Shown here: piece after piece, positions 1 through 10,099 of the stretch
Layout of the letters: every line of letters begins with the position of its first letter
Position numbering within the stretch: position 1 is the stretch's first letter
Assembly: GCA_902651635.1 (NCBI GenBank)
Contig: CACRSC010000034.1
Coordinates: 188,679 to 240,209 of the forward strand
Length of the DNA: 51,531 nt
Reading direction: 5' to 3'
From: Mastigamoeba balamuthi
Lineage: Eukaryota > Evosea > Mastigamoebida > Mastigamoebidae
Program-made: the position numbers and the translations under genes
Notes under the pieces: generated by a model
Database searches by the model: none
Seen by the model: the letters and a program-made list of their open reading frames with translations, nothing else
Told to the model about the DNA's origin: nothing

Positions 1-257
1 ACCCTGCCGCAGCGGTGCGTAGCGCAATGAATGAACTACGCGGCATAGCGAAGGGTCCGCTGCATGCCGCTACGCATGGTTTCGCTACGTGCCGCTACGC
101 ATGATGCCGCTACGCACTGCTACACAGTGCTACTGTAGCGGCGCGTAGCGGCATCATGCATAGCGGCACGTAGTGAAACCATGCGTAGCGGCATGCAGCG
201 GACCCTTCGCTACGCCGCGTAGTTCATTCATTGCGCTACGCACCGCTGCGGCAGGGT
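1..257. repeat. 257-bp imperfect palindrome built on GCCGCTAC words
   Basis: Bases 1 to about 125 are repeated in reverse complement from about 133 to 257, with only a handful of mismatches, most of them C/T or A/G transitions. Both arms begin with ACCCTGCCGCAGCGG and are full of GCCGCTACG words, and the centre lies near base 129. The arm starts exactly at the first base of the window, so the palindrome may extend further left. GCCGCTAC words continue from 258 to 410. A related stretch with the shared string CCGCTACATTGCTTGAC lies near 11200. It is a fold-back or nested-repeat element of unknown family; I see no coding sequence in it. Confidence 0.85.
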
Positions 258-413
258 CCGCTACACGCCGCTACATTGCTTGACGTGTACATGTGGGTCT
301 GCTACACGTCGCTACACACATGCTCCACTACACTACATGCCGCTACGCTTTTCTGCTTCCACTACAGTGCGTTGCAGAGGTCTGTGTAGCGGCATGTAGC
401 GGAGTTGCTTCTG
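258..413. repeat. GCCGCTAC-rich tail of the palindromic repeat
   Basis: This stretch continues the CCGCTACA/TGTAGCGG words of the palindrome, but without its full dyad symmetry. The string CCGCTACATTGCTTGAC at about 267-283 recurs near 11204-11220, which marks this as a dispersed repeat and not a unique spacer. Confidence 0.6.
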
Positions 414-2054
414 CTACAGAACGTAAACGTGATTGACGTGTGGCTGGGCCCAAGCGTCGACGAGCTCTCGCAAGCAGGGTTTGCGCTTATCAGCATGTAG
501 GACATAGATCGCGAAGGGAATTCTGGTCTCCATGAGGACCCATAATTTCGTTTCTGGCAAGTAACCCTCGGCCCTTTGTGCTGCCTTGATCTCCTGACAC
601 TTGCAGTACACCACTGTATTGGGGGCCGGGAACATTATGCTGTCTTTACTGACATACTCTATGAAGGCCAAATTTGCCATGACATTGATTTTATACATCT
701 CCCGGAATAGATCGAGGAGTTCCATCCCCATCATAGCTGCCTGGTGTGCTTCTTGTTTGTGCGATCTTGTGCCCGCCACGAGGGTGATTGCTTCCTTCAT
801 CATCGTCTCGTGTATCACATCTTCTATCGCTCTCGGTGGTGCTAGGGGCTCACTGGATAGGCTATCGATTGATCTCAGGCTGGGGGCAGGGTCCATGTAG
901 TGGTCATCCCGTGTGGGATTGTGCATAGTGGCTTGCCCCCATGTGGCAACTGTCTTGTTCGGCCACGGTGCTGGAGTGGACTGGTAACTCGGAGTGGGGG
1001 TTGATCTTTTCCCCCACTTGGGCTTGATTGGGCTCTGGACGGCAGTGTCCGTTGTGCAGCCTGTGCCCAGCTGTAGACCGCCTGCGGCCGGCTCTTAGGG
1101 GCTCTCGCTATCTTCCGTAGTGTGATGTCATCTTTGTCCATCAACATGAAGAAGTGGGCTACCAGGGTGGTTTCGTCCAGGCAGGTCAGCTCTGCTAGTT
1201 TCTGTTTACAGGGTTCGTCTGTCTCTACCAGCATGCATACCTGGATGAGGGCCAGGAGGATCTCTATGTCTAGTGTATCAGTTGTGAAGCTCAGAGCTGG
1301 TGCGTTGCCCTTTGTTGGTGCACTACGGGCTTCGGGCTGTTGTTTCTCGGTATTACTGTCCATTTGCATACGGTCTGCGTCAGCTGGCACCGACTTCTTG
1401 CATGGGCATTTTGTCAGGGGGGGGGGGGGGCATCAGTCGCCACTGGGGGGTCTGCAGGCGGAGTCTCCTCCATGCTTCAGCTGGTGTGTACTGCTGTGTC
1501 TTTGTTTGTGCTTTTTGCCACCATTTTATAGTACGTGTTCTTCAGTATTTCCGGGTGTGAGCTGGGAAATTTCTCGGAAAGTGAGGCAGGGCTGAAGGGA
1601 GCAGGCAGATGGTTTGTGTTGTGTTCTAGCAGTGGCATCAGCTGTGGGCCCGGGGCCTTGTTTATGCTGCGGTGTGGTGGGACTGGGCCCTTGGCACCGG
1701 GCTTTGTGGGTAGCAGTCTTGTTATGACTTTTGGTATGTGACTTTTGGTCTTAGGGGATGTTTCGGTTGATGTCTGGTTTGGGGCGCTGCAGGGCATCAC
1801 TCTGTGGGCCGTGGGCATGCCCAGCCCTGGGGGGTGTTTGTGGAAGTGCATGTGGGGTAGTGGGGGGGGCGAGCGGGAGTACCTGCCCCGAGTGGCATCG
1901 TGGTGCCAGCCCCTGGCAGTGCCGTGTGGCACCCTGGGGGCAGGGTGAGTGCTGCCATAGTAAGGACCACGAGTGCCAGGCCAAAGATCTGCCAGGTCAC
2001 CAATGCCGAGAGCCTAAGCCACTGCTCTGTGCAGCAGTGCCCGTGGTGCACCAT
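414..2054 (-). CDS. Possible multi-exon gene of unknown function, one predicted membrane segment
   Basis: I do not recognise this gene. Read on the minus strand, open segments follow one another. At 2054-1900 there is a stretch with a hydrophobic segment (LVTWQIFGLALVVLTMAALT). At 1932-1477 there is a Pro/Thr/Lys-rich stretch, at 1390-1080 a helical acidic stretch (DIEILLALIQVCMLVE), and at 926-414 a 170-residue segment ending at a stop, with IEDVIHETMMKEAITLVAG and a cysteine pair (YCKCQE). The segments are in different frames and would need introns that I could not place with confidence. Base composition is lower in GC than the housekeeping block. It may be a real spliced gene or a decaying one. 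No known domain was recognised. Confidence 0.3.
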
Positions 2055-2259
2055 TGAGATATGCGTGGGGGGGTCTTATTCCATCGGGGGAGAAAAAAGA
2101 CTCCAATTGCAATCAAGGAAGATGTGGGATGCCTCATGATTCCTTCACTGGATTTCCTGGGTTGCAGGGGTACGAAGAAACATGCTTAAGGACTTCATCC
2201 TGGTTAATGACATAATCATTCTCTTTGTCTCTCTTTGTTGCCCTTGATGCTGCAGGCAG

Positions 2260-2540
2260 TCACGTCCGTCTTCTTGTTGCAGAGTGAGGAGGGCCCAGAC
2301 CCCGTGACACTGCCAGCAATGGCTCACTGCTGTTCCCTTCAGAGCTGCATGCCCCAGATGACTGCGGGCTGTCTGTTATGTCCAATGAGAACGTGGGCAC
2401 AGAGGGTGAGGAGGAGAGCGAGGAGCTGTACACGAGATTCTCGAGCAACCTCCTTCCTGTGACTCTGGAAGTCGTTTTGTTTGGTCTGCCACTCGGAAGA
2501 AAAAGACTTATCTGGTTCTGGAAACATATCTGAAATGTCC
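2260..2540 (-). pseudogene. Fragment sharing a coding repeat with the next unit upstream
   Basis: In one minus-strand frame this stretch reads RVTGRRLLENLVYSSS. The neighbouring unit at about 2850-2900 reads RVTGRRLLEKHD in its own frame. The nucleotide match covers roughly 25 bases (2440-2468 against 2860-2888), so this looks like part of a tandem duplication in which one copy has lost its flanks. After the shared stretch it is Ser/Pro-rich. Its function is unknown. Confidence 0.3.
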
Positions 2541-2580
2541 CGAGAGCCTACGAAGTTATCTGAGGTCAGGGGAAGGTGGC

Positions 2581-3126
2581 TCAGTGGAGAGCTGCTGTTG
2601 TTCTGACCTTTGTTGGTTGTTCATCGGTCACATGAATGCATTCATACAGTCTTGTAATGCCCTCAAACGAGTCTGCGAGCTCTTTGATGTCACCCATTTG
2701 CAGGAATGCCCTGAGAGCACTGGCCACAACACTGGGTGCAGAGCTCTTATCCTTCAGGACGCAGTCTCTGATTGACTCCTTCGTCTGCTGGGTGAGAGCT
2801 CCCAATTCTGCCAGCACAGCCACAGCCACCAGTGCATGTGCAATTGGGTCATGCTTCTCAAGCAACCTCCTCCCTGTGACTCTGGGTTTCACAGCTCGGA
2901 TGTGTAGAGATTTGAGTGATTCGAGTTGCCCTGATTCCATAACGTGGTGTTCAGCAGTAGCAAAGTAAATCTGAGGGTTACAATTGGTTGGCGTGTTGGC
3001 TCGTTCAGAAGAATCTAGTGTTTTTTTTGATTTGTAACAGACACATAACAAGTGACTCAGCACCACAAAGCCCAGCAGCACAGCCTCATGGCCCTCAGCA
3101 CTGAAAAGCATCCCTGCACAGCCCAC
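2581..3126 (-). CDS. Hypothetical single-pass membrane protein
   Basis: This is a 181-codon open frame that starts with a hydrophobic stretch (AVLLGFVVLSHLLCVCY, residues 14-30), followed at once by lysines (KSKK), as expected for a signal anchor. The rest is helical, with LLEKHDPIAHALVAVAVLAE and VVASALRAFLQMGDIKELAD. I recognise no family. The RVTGRRLLE stretch is repeated in the fragment downstream. Codon use is less GC-rich than the housekeeping genes of this window, as for the other unknowns in the first 14 kb. A short overlapping frame at 3057-3284 on the same strand is probably its leader or a shadow. The start is uncertain. Confidence 0.35.
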   Translation of the reverse strand: MGCAGMLFSAEGHEAVLLGFVVLSHLLCVCYKSKKTLDSSERANTPTNCNPQIYFATAEHHVMESGQLESLKSLHIRAVKPRVTGRRLLEKHDPIAHALVAVAVLAELGALTQQTKESIRDCVLKDKSSAPSVVASALRAFLQMGDIKELADSFEGITRLYECIHVTDEQPTKVRTTAALH

Positions 3127-3284
3127 GAGTAGCAGGGAGCAGGGGTGAACCTGCTGGGCACTGTGCCTGATGAGTGTGTTGTGGAGTCACTGCTGGTGCT
3201 GCTCAGCCCACGGGACCTCTTCTGCCTCTCCCGCACATACATCTGCTTGCACCACCTCTGCTTCACTTTCCTTCTTGGTGCCAC

Positions 3285-4560
3285 GTCACTGTTCAGAGCA
3301 GCCTCCTGTCAGCACTGCTCTCAAGGGCCACTTACCTGTGAGTAAAAGATAAGATGATTCTTATCTAGATTTCTTAATACTATCCTCTGAATTCAAAGAG
3401 AAAAGCAATTAATATATATGTTCAGTATGCATCTGCTGGTGAAAAAAGAAAAAGATAAGTGATATGAAACACTACATTTAAATTAAAAAGAGCTCATCTT
3501 TACACTACAGGGCACATTTTAAGTCTCTTTGAGAGTTTATTACCAGCAATAGAAAAGATATTTCAAATCTAGATATTATGCCAGTAGATTAAATATCTAA
3601 ATATCTAAAAGATTTATTTAATTTACTCTCTTACTGATAGGTATCTGATAGAAAGCACAGACATTCACTTCACCTATACAAGTTAGTAAAGAAATGAAAT
3701 TAATCAATAAAAATTCGCAATGCATCACTTCAATCACTACTAGCACAAATATTTGCACTAGTAGTAATTATAGTGCTATTTTAGTAAGGCAATTCCTTCG
3801 AATGCATCGCATATTATCTGTTCCTTCATCCCACTCTACCTGCTCCTGCCCCCTTCCTTCCTCTTCCCTTCCCTCTTCCTTCCTTCCCCTTTCCATTCCA
3901 TATCAGGTCGAGAATGAAGGTGCACTGCCTCCTTCCCCCAACACAGTGTTCCCCTTCAACAGAACTGTTTCAGATGTTCCCTTTACTTCTCCCTTTTCCC
4001 CACACCCTTCTTACTCCTGTACTTAGTCACAAGTGGTTAACTTTTCAGGGAAAAGGGGAGAAATAGAGAAATGGGGCAGAAAGTGGAAAGGAAAGTGGAA
4101 TAGTGTACCTGTTTAATGCTTCACAGCAGCTACGATACTTCCTCCCCTCCTCTCTGTGGTCTGCAGGAGACAGAGCACAGATTGTGCTCTGCTTCTTCTG
4201 TTATTCATTTGGAACAACTCTTACTCAGGAAGGGATTCACGAGGACCTGGGAGCGGCACATCACAACCGCGCCCTGGAGAGAGGCTGCTCTCTGAATCAC
4301 AGAGCGAATAAGGACAGATTTCTTTAGGCATGCTGTGTGAGCTCACTCAATGCAATCCTGATATTTTCGGCGCTGATTTCTCCGCCTGCATGGACCCTCA
4401 AAGTGCCTTTCCCTCACGCCCGGAGCTCCCTTTGGACGCTCGCATGGACCACCTCAAATTTCCCCTGAATGGAAGCCGATGGAATGGCTGCTTGACACAT
4501 GATCTTTGTTGCTCTGGTGTGCCGCCTAACTTTTTGCAATGAGCATATCTAACGATGGGA
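3285..4560. other. AT-rich stretch without a recognisable gene
   Basis: From about 3340 to 3830 the sequence is strongly AT-rich (runs such as TTAATATATATG), unlike the rest of the window. At 3830-4020 a CT-rich tract (CCTTCCTTCCTCTTCCC) is open on the plus strand but has the composition of a simple repeat. From 4030 to 4560 I see no convincing coding sequence. Confidence 0.6.
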
Positions 4561-4577
4561 GGACGGCCAGGAAGAGC

Positions 4578-5328
4578 TCAGGGCTGCACGGGGATGAAGC
4601 TCAGGAACTCCCAGATGTTCCACCAGTCGGCCATGACGTAGGTGCTCGCCGAGACCTCGGGGGAAATGGAGATGTAGCGCCTGTTGCTGTTCTCGGGGTT
4701 CTGCTGCGTGCTGACGCCGCCCTGCGCCAGCCCTCCAAACGTCACCCCGATGAGCTCAGAGTAGCTCACCGAGGTTCCGATCGCGCTCATCGAGGCTGTG
4801 AGGCACACGCGGTGTGAGAAGGGGGTGATGGGCCGAAATGGTGATGATGAGGGTCTTACAGCTGGAGCTGATTTGCGCTGTCTGGGTTGTGAGGTTTGCC
4901 TGCCCGAACCCCAGGGCGAACCTCACGGACCCGTATTCTGAGAGGTCGCTCGAGAGTGTCCCGATCACAGAGGTACGCTGTGCGTTTCAGCCTGTGTCAG
5001 TTGGTCTCGTCTAGAGACGAAAAGCTCCGCAGAAAAAAGGTGGAAACCGCACGCGGAGAGCCAAACTGCCGTTGAGCAGATGGAAGTTGTCGCCCTTGAG
5101 CAGCGGCTGCCCTACGCGCCACGGGTTGATGGGGGTGATGCGCAGTGCCACAGAATCCGCAGGGCTAGTGCTCTTGCCGCCGGTAGCAGTCAGGTATAAG
5201 CGGTATCTGCTGACGTAGATGGCCACCCTGTCGCCATACATGATGCAGTCAAACTGTGCGATCGCACAAGCCACCAGAGCCAGAAAGGCCAGCAGAAAGG
5301 AGGTGGTGTTCATGATGGGTGTGTTCAT
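4578..5328 (-). pseudogene. Broken copy of the secreted MYGDRVAIY-family protein
   Basis: This is the mirror-image copy of the intact gene at 8231-8959. The signal peptide (LLAFLALVACAIAQ) and the first domain (CIMYGDRVAIY, TPINPWRVGQPLLKGDN) are conserved. After LALRVRF the reading frame is disturbed by extra bases in a T run near 5035. The codon matching the intact copy's GAG, in CGTCTC-GAG, is TAG here. The downstream parts are still recognisable in other frames: GFGQANLTTQTAQISSS at about 4860-4935 and NPENSNRRYIS at about 4680-4720. The intron position is conserved too (GTAAGACCC to CACAG). I infer a pseudogene on the left arm of the inverted duplication; a sequencing error could explain the frameshift but not also the nonsense codon. 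Confidence 0.75.
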
Positions 5329-5760
5329 GTCCCAGACGAGGATGTATGGTGTTGTGGTCTGTTAAATCAAAAGAGACGTTGGTCGTTGTGTTCCCCAGTT
5401 TTGATCTCTGAAACTTGGAGAAAGAGAGCCGAAGAAAATTGAAGTAATCAGTCAAGACGCCCCTCGGTGCTTTGTCGTCTGCTCCGGACACACTGCGGGA
5501 ATGTCGCCCATCCTAATTGTGGAAGGTGCAGTCCCAGACAAACCACAGCGTACCCCATCCTCACATCCCGTTTGGCCCAACAAACGAGGGCCTAGAAAGG
5601 CGAGTTGGTGTCTCTGCACCACAGACCCGTGCTATATGGAGTGCTAGCCTTCCAAACTCAACAGGGAGTGCGGGAAGCCAAGATCACTCTCCTAGGTCCT
5701 GAGGGGGGCTGAAGAAGGGTTGAAAATGATCACTGGTGACTGAACTCGTTGATCTTTTTT
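4578..5760. repeat. Left arm of a ~1.2-kb inverted duplication
   Basis: This arm matches the reverse complement of about 7750-8959 at high but imperfect identity. It includes the whole secreted-protein gene, its upstream region, the string ATTAGGATGGGCGACATTCC in the right arm and its complement here, and the end strings GATCACTGGTGACT (left) and AGTCACCAGTGATC (right). The arms are separated by about 2 kb. One arm carries the intact gene and the other the pseudogene. Confidence 0.85.
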
Positions 5761-7745
5761 GCTGCAACGTGAGAGAAGGGGGTAAACTATGGGGACGCGC
5801 ACTGCCCGATGACGATGGGCGATATTCGATCACACATACGCTCCATCACACGAGCAGCTCTCATTGCTGCCACAAAGCTGCCGAGATGTCTGACGTTGGC
5901 CCATGGGGCACTTTCGGGGGGTCCCTCTTCAGGTTGGGAGGCAGTGTTGTGTCTTCACTCAGGGTGTGTAATGTTATAAACACGGTGTTGTGAGGCGACT
6001 TGCGTGCAGGTAGGAATCGGCAAATGACTCACACCTTTGAGGGTGAAGAGTGAGTGAGATGGCAGAAGAAATGCGTGTCTTCTCCGCAGTGCGAGCCTGC
6101 CAGGGTATAAAGGTATCTGATCGAACTGTATGCTGTTGAATTCATGATGCTAGTCTGAAATATCTGATGCCCTTAGTCATGTCACTGCTCTCTGACTGTC
6201 ACTGCAAAGATCGTCTATGATTTGCACAGGAAAACATGAAACGAGATAAGAACTGTTATCTGCTGGATATGGTGTTTTTCGGTTTCCATTGAAGTACATT
6301 TTCTGTGCGAGTTCTCTTACAAATGACATGATATGTGCATGAAACTCTGTGTCTGCTTCAGAATCACTGTACACCCAGTTGTACTCATTTGTTTCAGCAA
6401 ACGAGCCAATTATGGTCAAACAGACAAGCCAGATGAGCAAAATCAGGAAGAACGACTTCACCCTCCAAGGGAATGGGATGTAGCTCAACAGGAGGTCCAT
6501 TCAATTGACGAGGTTGAAGACCAACTTGTAGAGAGCAACCTGTGGTGGTCTGCCTTCATTCTGAATCTGACTCTCATGCCCTTTTCTTGCCCTTTCCATG
6601 TACTCTTTGGAGGCTCCAGACCACTGGGATCACAGTGAGCGATCCGTGCCACAAGCTCTTTGACTCCTCCCCCACGTGCAAGACCAGCTTGTGCAGGTCG
6701 CCCTCATGTATCTTCATGAGCTTGTTGATTGTGTCCTGGGAGAAAATCGGCACTTGACTTGAAGAACGTGCTCAGGTTGAAGACCATTGAAACGTCCTTG
6801 AATGCTACCTGCAAGACGGCACCTTGTTGAATGATGTGGCTCCCATTGAGAGCCAGTCCGTGCCCTGTCAGCCCTTGTACTCACTCTCTGGCCCCGAGGC
6901 AATGAAGAGTATGTCTGAGTAGTGGCGCTGCAGAGCCTCCACAGTCCAAATGCATCATCAATGATGAGGCAGACGGGGTTCAGAAGCAGCTTGCTGACCT
7001 GGTAGTTCTTGATTGTGTTGCAAACGAGTTCCAGGATGTCATGGGAGAATGGTGCTCTTCCTCGATGTCCAGAAATGGGATAATGAACAGAGGTATGGAT
7101 TTTCCTGTCAGGCTGAGAGCACAGACAACGTAAATCAGGCCACCTTCAGGTGTGGGTTTTTGGGCATAAGGACCTTCCCAATGAGATCACCACAGAATCC
7201 AATGATACTTTCATTCATACAGAGCCAAAGAACGCCATTCGGATTCCAGAAGCACACAAACCCAGCTGAGAAGAGCTCTGCAAGGCAGAACGGGCTCATT
7301 TTTGAGAGCTTGGTGACGAACTGCTTCCACACTTCCTCACGAACTGGATTGCTGCCAAGCCCTGGGCGCCCATGGTACATGCACAATACTCTGCAAATGA
7401 CTGGCACAGCTCTCCCCTTCGCCAGTGGCATGAACGATCGTCTGTATGATGTCTTGAACACAGGTCTCTGGGATCCTGATCTTGGGGCCCTCAAATTGTG
7501 GAGGGCAAAGGGGGAAACCTTCCGATTGATACAGAGGTCGGAGACTTCTGACAACAGTGCGACTATGAGAAATGTAGTGGCTGTGGTGGGGCTAGACCCC
7601 ACAAGTGGGACGCCCGAAAGTGCCCCGTGGGCAAACCAGACATCTCGGTAGCTTAGTGGCAGCAATGGGAGCTGTTCGTGTGATGGAGAATATTGGTGAA
7701 CGAATCCCGCCTAGTGCCCGGCCCAACCGCTTACCCCCCCTTCTC
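5761..7745 (-). pseudogene. Decayed gene of unknown family in the spacer of the inverted duplication
   Basis: Read on the minus strand, coding-like stretches follow one another in changing frames. At 7480-7150 there is EEVWKQFVTKLSKMSPFC. Near 7090-7030 there is LTGKSIPLFIIPFLDIEEE, at about 6990 LLLNPVCLIIDDAFG, near 6930 LQRHYSDILFIASGPESEY, near 6850 GLALNGSHIIQQGAVLQVAF, and at 6500-6400 a hydrophobic segment (FFLILLIWLVCLTIIGSF). Each break is small, so I infer an old gene with several frameshifts, likely membrane-anchored at its end. I could not name the family. A GC-rich hairpin (GTGGGGCTAGACCCCAC) lies at 7586-7602. From 5761 to about 6170 I see nothing coding. Confidence 0.4.
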
Positions 7746-7749
7746 ATGT

Positions 7750-8959
7750 GAGGGCAAAAAGATCAACAGGGTTAGTCACCAGTGATCAGTCTTTTCTGCA
7801 CCTCTTCAGCACTAATTCCCTCCCCCCTCACATACCAGGAGAGTGATCTTGGCTTCCTGCACTCCCTGTTGAGTTTTAAGGCTAACACCCTCATACAGCA
7901 CAGTAGCGCGGGTCTGTGGTGCAGAGGCCCTAACTCGCGTTTAACGGCCCTCGTTTCATTGTTGGGCCAAACGGGCTTCGATAGGACGGGAGAATCTGGG
8001 GTTTGTCTGGGGCTGCACCTTCCACAATTAGGATGGGCGACATTCCCGCAGTGTGTCCCGGAGCAGACGACAAAGCACCGAGGGGCATCTTGACCGATCA
8101 CTTCTATATTCTTCGGCTCTCTTTCTCCAAGTTTCGGTGATCAAAACGGTCAACAACGAACAACGTCTCTTTTGTTTTAACAGAGGCCACAACGCCATAC
8201 ATCCTCGTCTGGACCAAGAACACTCCCATCATGAACGCCACCTCCTCCCTGCTGACCTTTCTGGCTCTGGTGGCTTGCGCGATCGCACAGTTTGACTGCA
8301 TCATGTATGGCGACAGGGTGGCCATCTACAGCACCAGCTTCGGCTTCTACTTGACCGCTACTGGTGGCTTAAGCACTCACCCTGCGGATGCTGTGGTACT
8401 GCGGGTCACCCCAATCAACCCGTGGCGCATGGGGCAGCCGCTACTCAAGGGCGACAACTTCCTCCTGCTCAATGGCAGTTTGGCTCTCCGCGTGCGGTTT
8501 CCATCGCCAGCTTTTCGTCTCGAGGCGAGACCAACTGACAGGTGCTGCAACGCACAGCGTACCTCCGTGATCGAGTCCAGTACGAGTATCTTCTCAGATC
8601 ACGGATCCTTGGCGTTCACCGTGGGGTTCGGGCAAGCAAACCTCACAACTCAGACGGCGCAGATCAGCTCCAGCTGTAAGACACCCTCATCGCCACCACT
8701 TCGGCACATCACCCCATGCTCACATTGCGTGTGTCTCACAGCCTCGATGAGCGCGATTGGGTCCCCCGTGAGCTACTCTGAGACGACCGGGGTGACGCTG
8801 GGAGGGCTGGCACAGGGCGGCATCCGTTCTCAGCGGAACCCTGAGAACAGCAACAGGCGCTACATCACGATTCCCCCCGAGGCCTCGACAGGCATCTCCG
8901 CCCTGGTCGACTGGTGGGCTAACTACGAGTATCTGAGCTTCATACCCGTGCACCCCTGA
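7750..8959. repeat. Right arm of the ~1.2-kb inverted duplication
   Basis: This is the reverse-complement partner of 4578-5760. It contains the intact secreted-protein gene (8231-8959) and about 480 bp of shared upstream sequence. The arms have diverged by scattered substitutions and small indels, so the duplication is not brand new. Confidence 0.85.
8231..8959 (+). CDS. Secreted protein, possible beta-trefoil-like N-terminus (intact copy)
   Basis: This is a predicted secreted protein of 220 residues from two exons, 8231-8675 and 8742-8959 (intron GTAAGA to CACAG, frame kept). Residues 1-19 (LLTFLALVACAIAQ) form a clear signal peptide. The mature part starts FDCIMYGDRVAIYSTSFGFY; the pattern GD.VAIYS..GFYLTATGG is reminiscent of the G.V.L.S..G.YL.A repeats of beta-trefoil proteins, but this is only an inference. 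It has several possible N-glycosylation sites and a conserved C-terminus ending EYLSFIPVHP. The start ATG at 8231 precedes the signal peptide, and the paralogue has its start at the same place. There is no catalytic motif. Its function is unknown; a secreted lectin-like or surface protein is one possibility. Confidence 0.7.
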   Translation: MNATSSLLTFLALVACAIAQFDCIMYGDRVAIYSTSFGFYLTATGGLSTHPADAVVLRVTPINPWRMGQPLLKGDNFLLLNGSLALRVRFPSPAFRLEARPTDRCCNAQRTSVIESSTSIFSDHGSLAFTVGFGQANLTTQTAQISSSCKTPSSPPLRHITPCSHCVCLTASMSAIGSPVSYSETTGVTLGGLAQGGIRSQRNPENSNRRYITIPPEASTGISALVDWWANYEYLSFIPVHP

Positions 8960-9224
8960 GCTCGTCCTCCCCATCGGTGATGCTTGTAGCAAAAAGATGT
9001 GCAGCACGCCAGAAGCAACAAGGATCACGTAGCAGCCATTCAGGGGAATGTGAGGTTGTCCACGTGAGCTCAAACGGGAGCTCCGGGAATTAGGGAAAGG
9101 AACTTGGAGGGCTCATACAGGCGGACAGAAATGAGTGCCGTGAATCTCTGGATGACGTTGTATTAAATCAGCCTAGGTGAGCTCACTTTTTAAAACCTTA
9201 CAACAGAGAGGCAGAAGCGGTCAG

Positions 9225-9812
9225 ATGGGCGCACACAGTGTTGTTCTCTGCTTGGGGATCACCCGGACCGTTCTCGTGCTCCTCGTTGTCCCTGCACTGT
9301 GTGCTCAGCTGTTCGTCTTCGAGGACGTCCCCGAGATGATCTACTCGGTCTGTCGTGACGATGGCGTCGCCGTATCCCTCGCGAATCTCACTCTGCCCTT
9401 CTCCTTCCTCTTCGGGTTCCTTGCCGCCGCGTGTTCGGTGGCATCCCTGGTCGTCTCTCAGGACGGCTACATGGAGTGGTCCCCACAGTGAGTCGCCCTC
9501 GTTCGATAACTGTCGGTGCTGACATCTTTTCAGGAAGTGGTGCCTGCGTACTGGCTCAGAGCACGGTGGTCCTGGCTGCGGTGCTTCACTGCACGCTGAG
9601 TGCGGTTCTCTGGGAGCATGACCGCGCACACAGGAGACTACTGTGGCCCCGAGGGAGCCCCGTCGTGGTTCAGCCGCACCGTCCCGGTCTTGGCCCCAGT
9701 GCTCTGCGCCGATGTGGGGGTGATGTTCATCGTCAGCATCGCGGCCTTCTGGGTGCTGCCCAGTCAGCCCGGCGACTACACCTCTCTGGGCAATGGCGCA
9801 CCACACAACTAG
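9225..9812 (+). CDS. Small four-helix membrane protein, with a frame break
   Basis: Exon 1 (9225-9487) encodes MGAHSVVLCLG and two hydrophobic segments: VLVLLVVPALCAQLFVF, a short outer loop with VCRDDG, then FLFGFLAAACSVASLVV. The intron (GTGAGT at 9488) probably ends at AAG before 9538, which gives a third helix, VLAQSTVVLAAVLHCTLSAV. The fourth helix, VLCADVGVMFIVSIAAFWVL, lies in another frame, and the join near 9620-9635 (HDRAH to TGDYCG) needs a one-base shift. This is a single-base error, a very small intron or early decay. The four-helix topology with a conserved short loop resembles small tetraspan membrane proteins, but I cannot name the family. Confidence 0.55.
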
Positions 9813-10099
9813 AAAACGCAATTGAATACAGGCTCCGATGTCTGTGTTGGCTCACAGCATCCAATTGGCAACTCACCGACTGCGGGCCACCTTCGAGTCG
9901 GGTGCAGTATGGCAAGCCAGTTCTCACTGTGTGTTCGGTCTGTCAAGTCGGGTATTGGTGATACACGCCTCCGACGCCTAACGCTCAGAAACCCGAGGAG
10001 CCTCGTACATCCAAGTTGGTCTGGAGACCAATACGAGATCAGAGTTAAGCGGATACAGCAAACCACCTGCACCGTTGAACGGCGGTGGTCGTCCCATAC
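9813..10099. other. Intergenic, no gene seen
   Basis: This is a short spacer between two convergent genes. A string GATCAGAGTTAAGCGG at about 10036 recalls the inner part of 5S rRNA but is not supported by the flanks. Confidence 0.5.

Noticed and set aside
3694-4026. A Ser/Pro-rich frame over the CT-rich tract.
   Set aside because: Low-complexity CCTTCC repeat, not a plausible gene.
7649-7712. A tRNA-like stretch: perfect A box TAGCTTAGTGG and a B-box-like GAACGAATCCC about 50 bases later.
   Set aside because: No acceptor or T-stem pairing can be drawn and the B box lacks TTC. Probably chance inside the decayed gene.
9945-10070. GATCAGAGTTAAGCGG, similar to the inner part of 5S rRNA.
   Set aside because: The flanks do not pair as helix I of 5S and the later conserved GGATGGGAGACC-type segment is absent.
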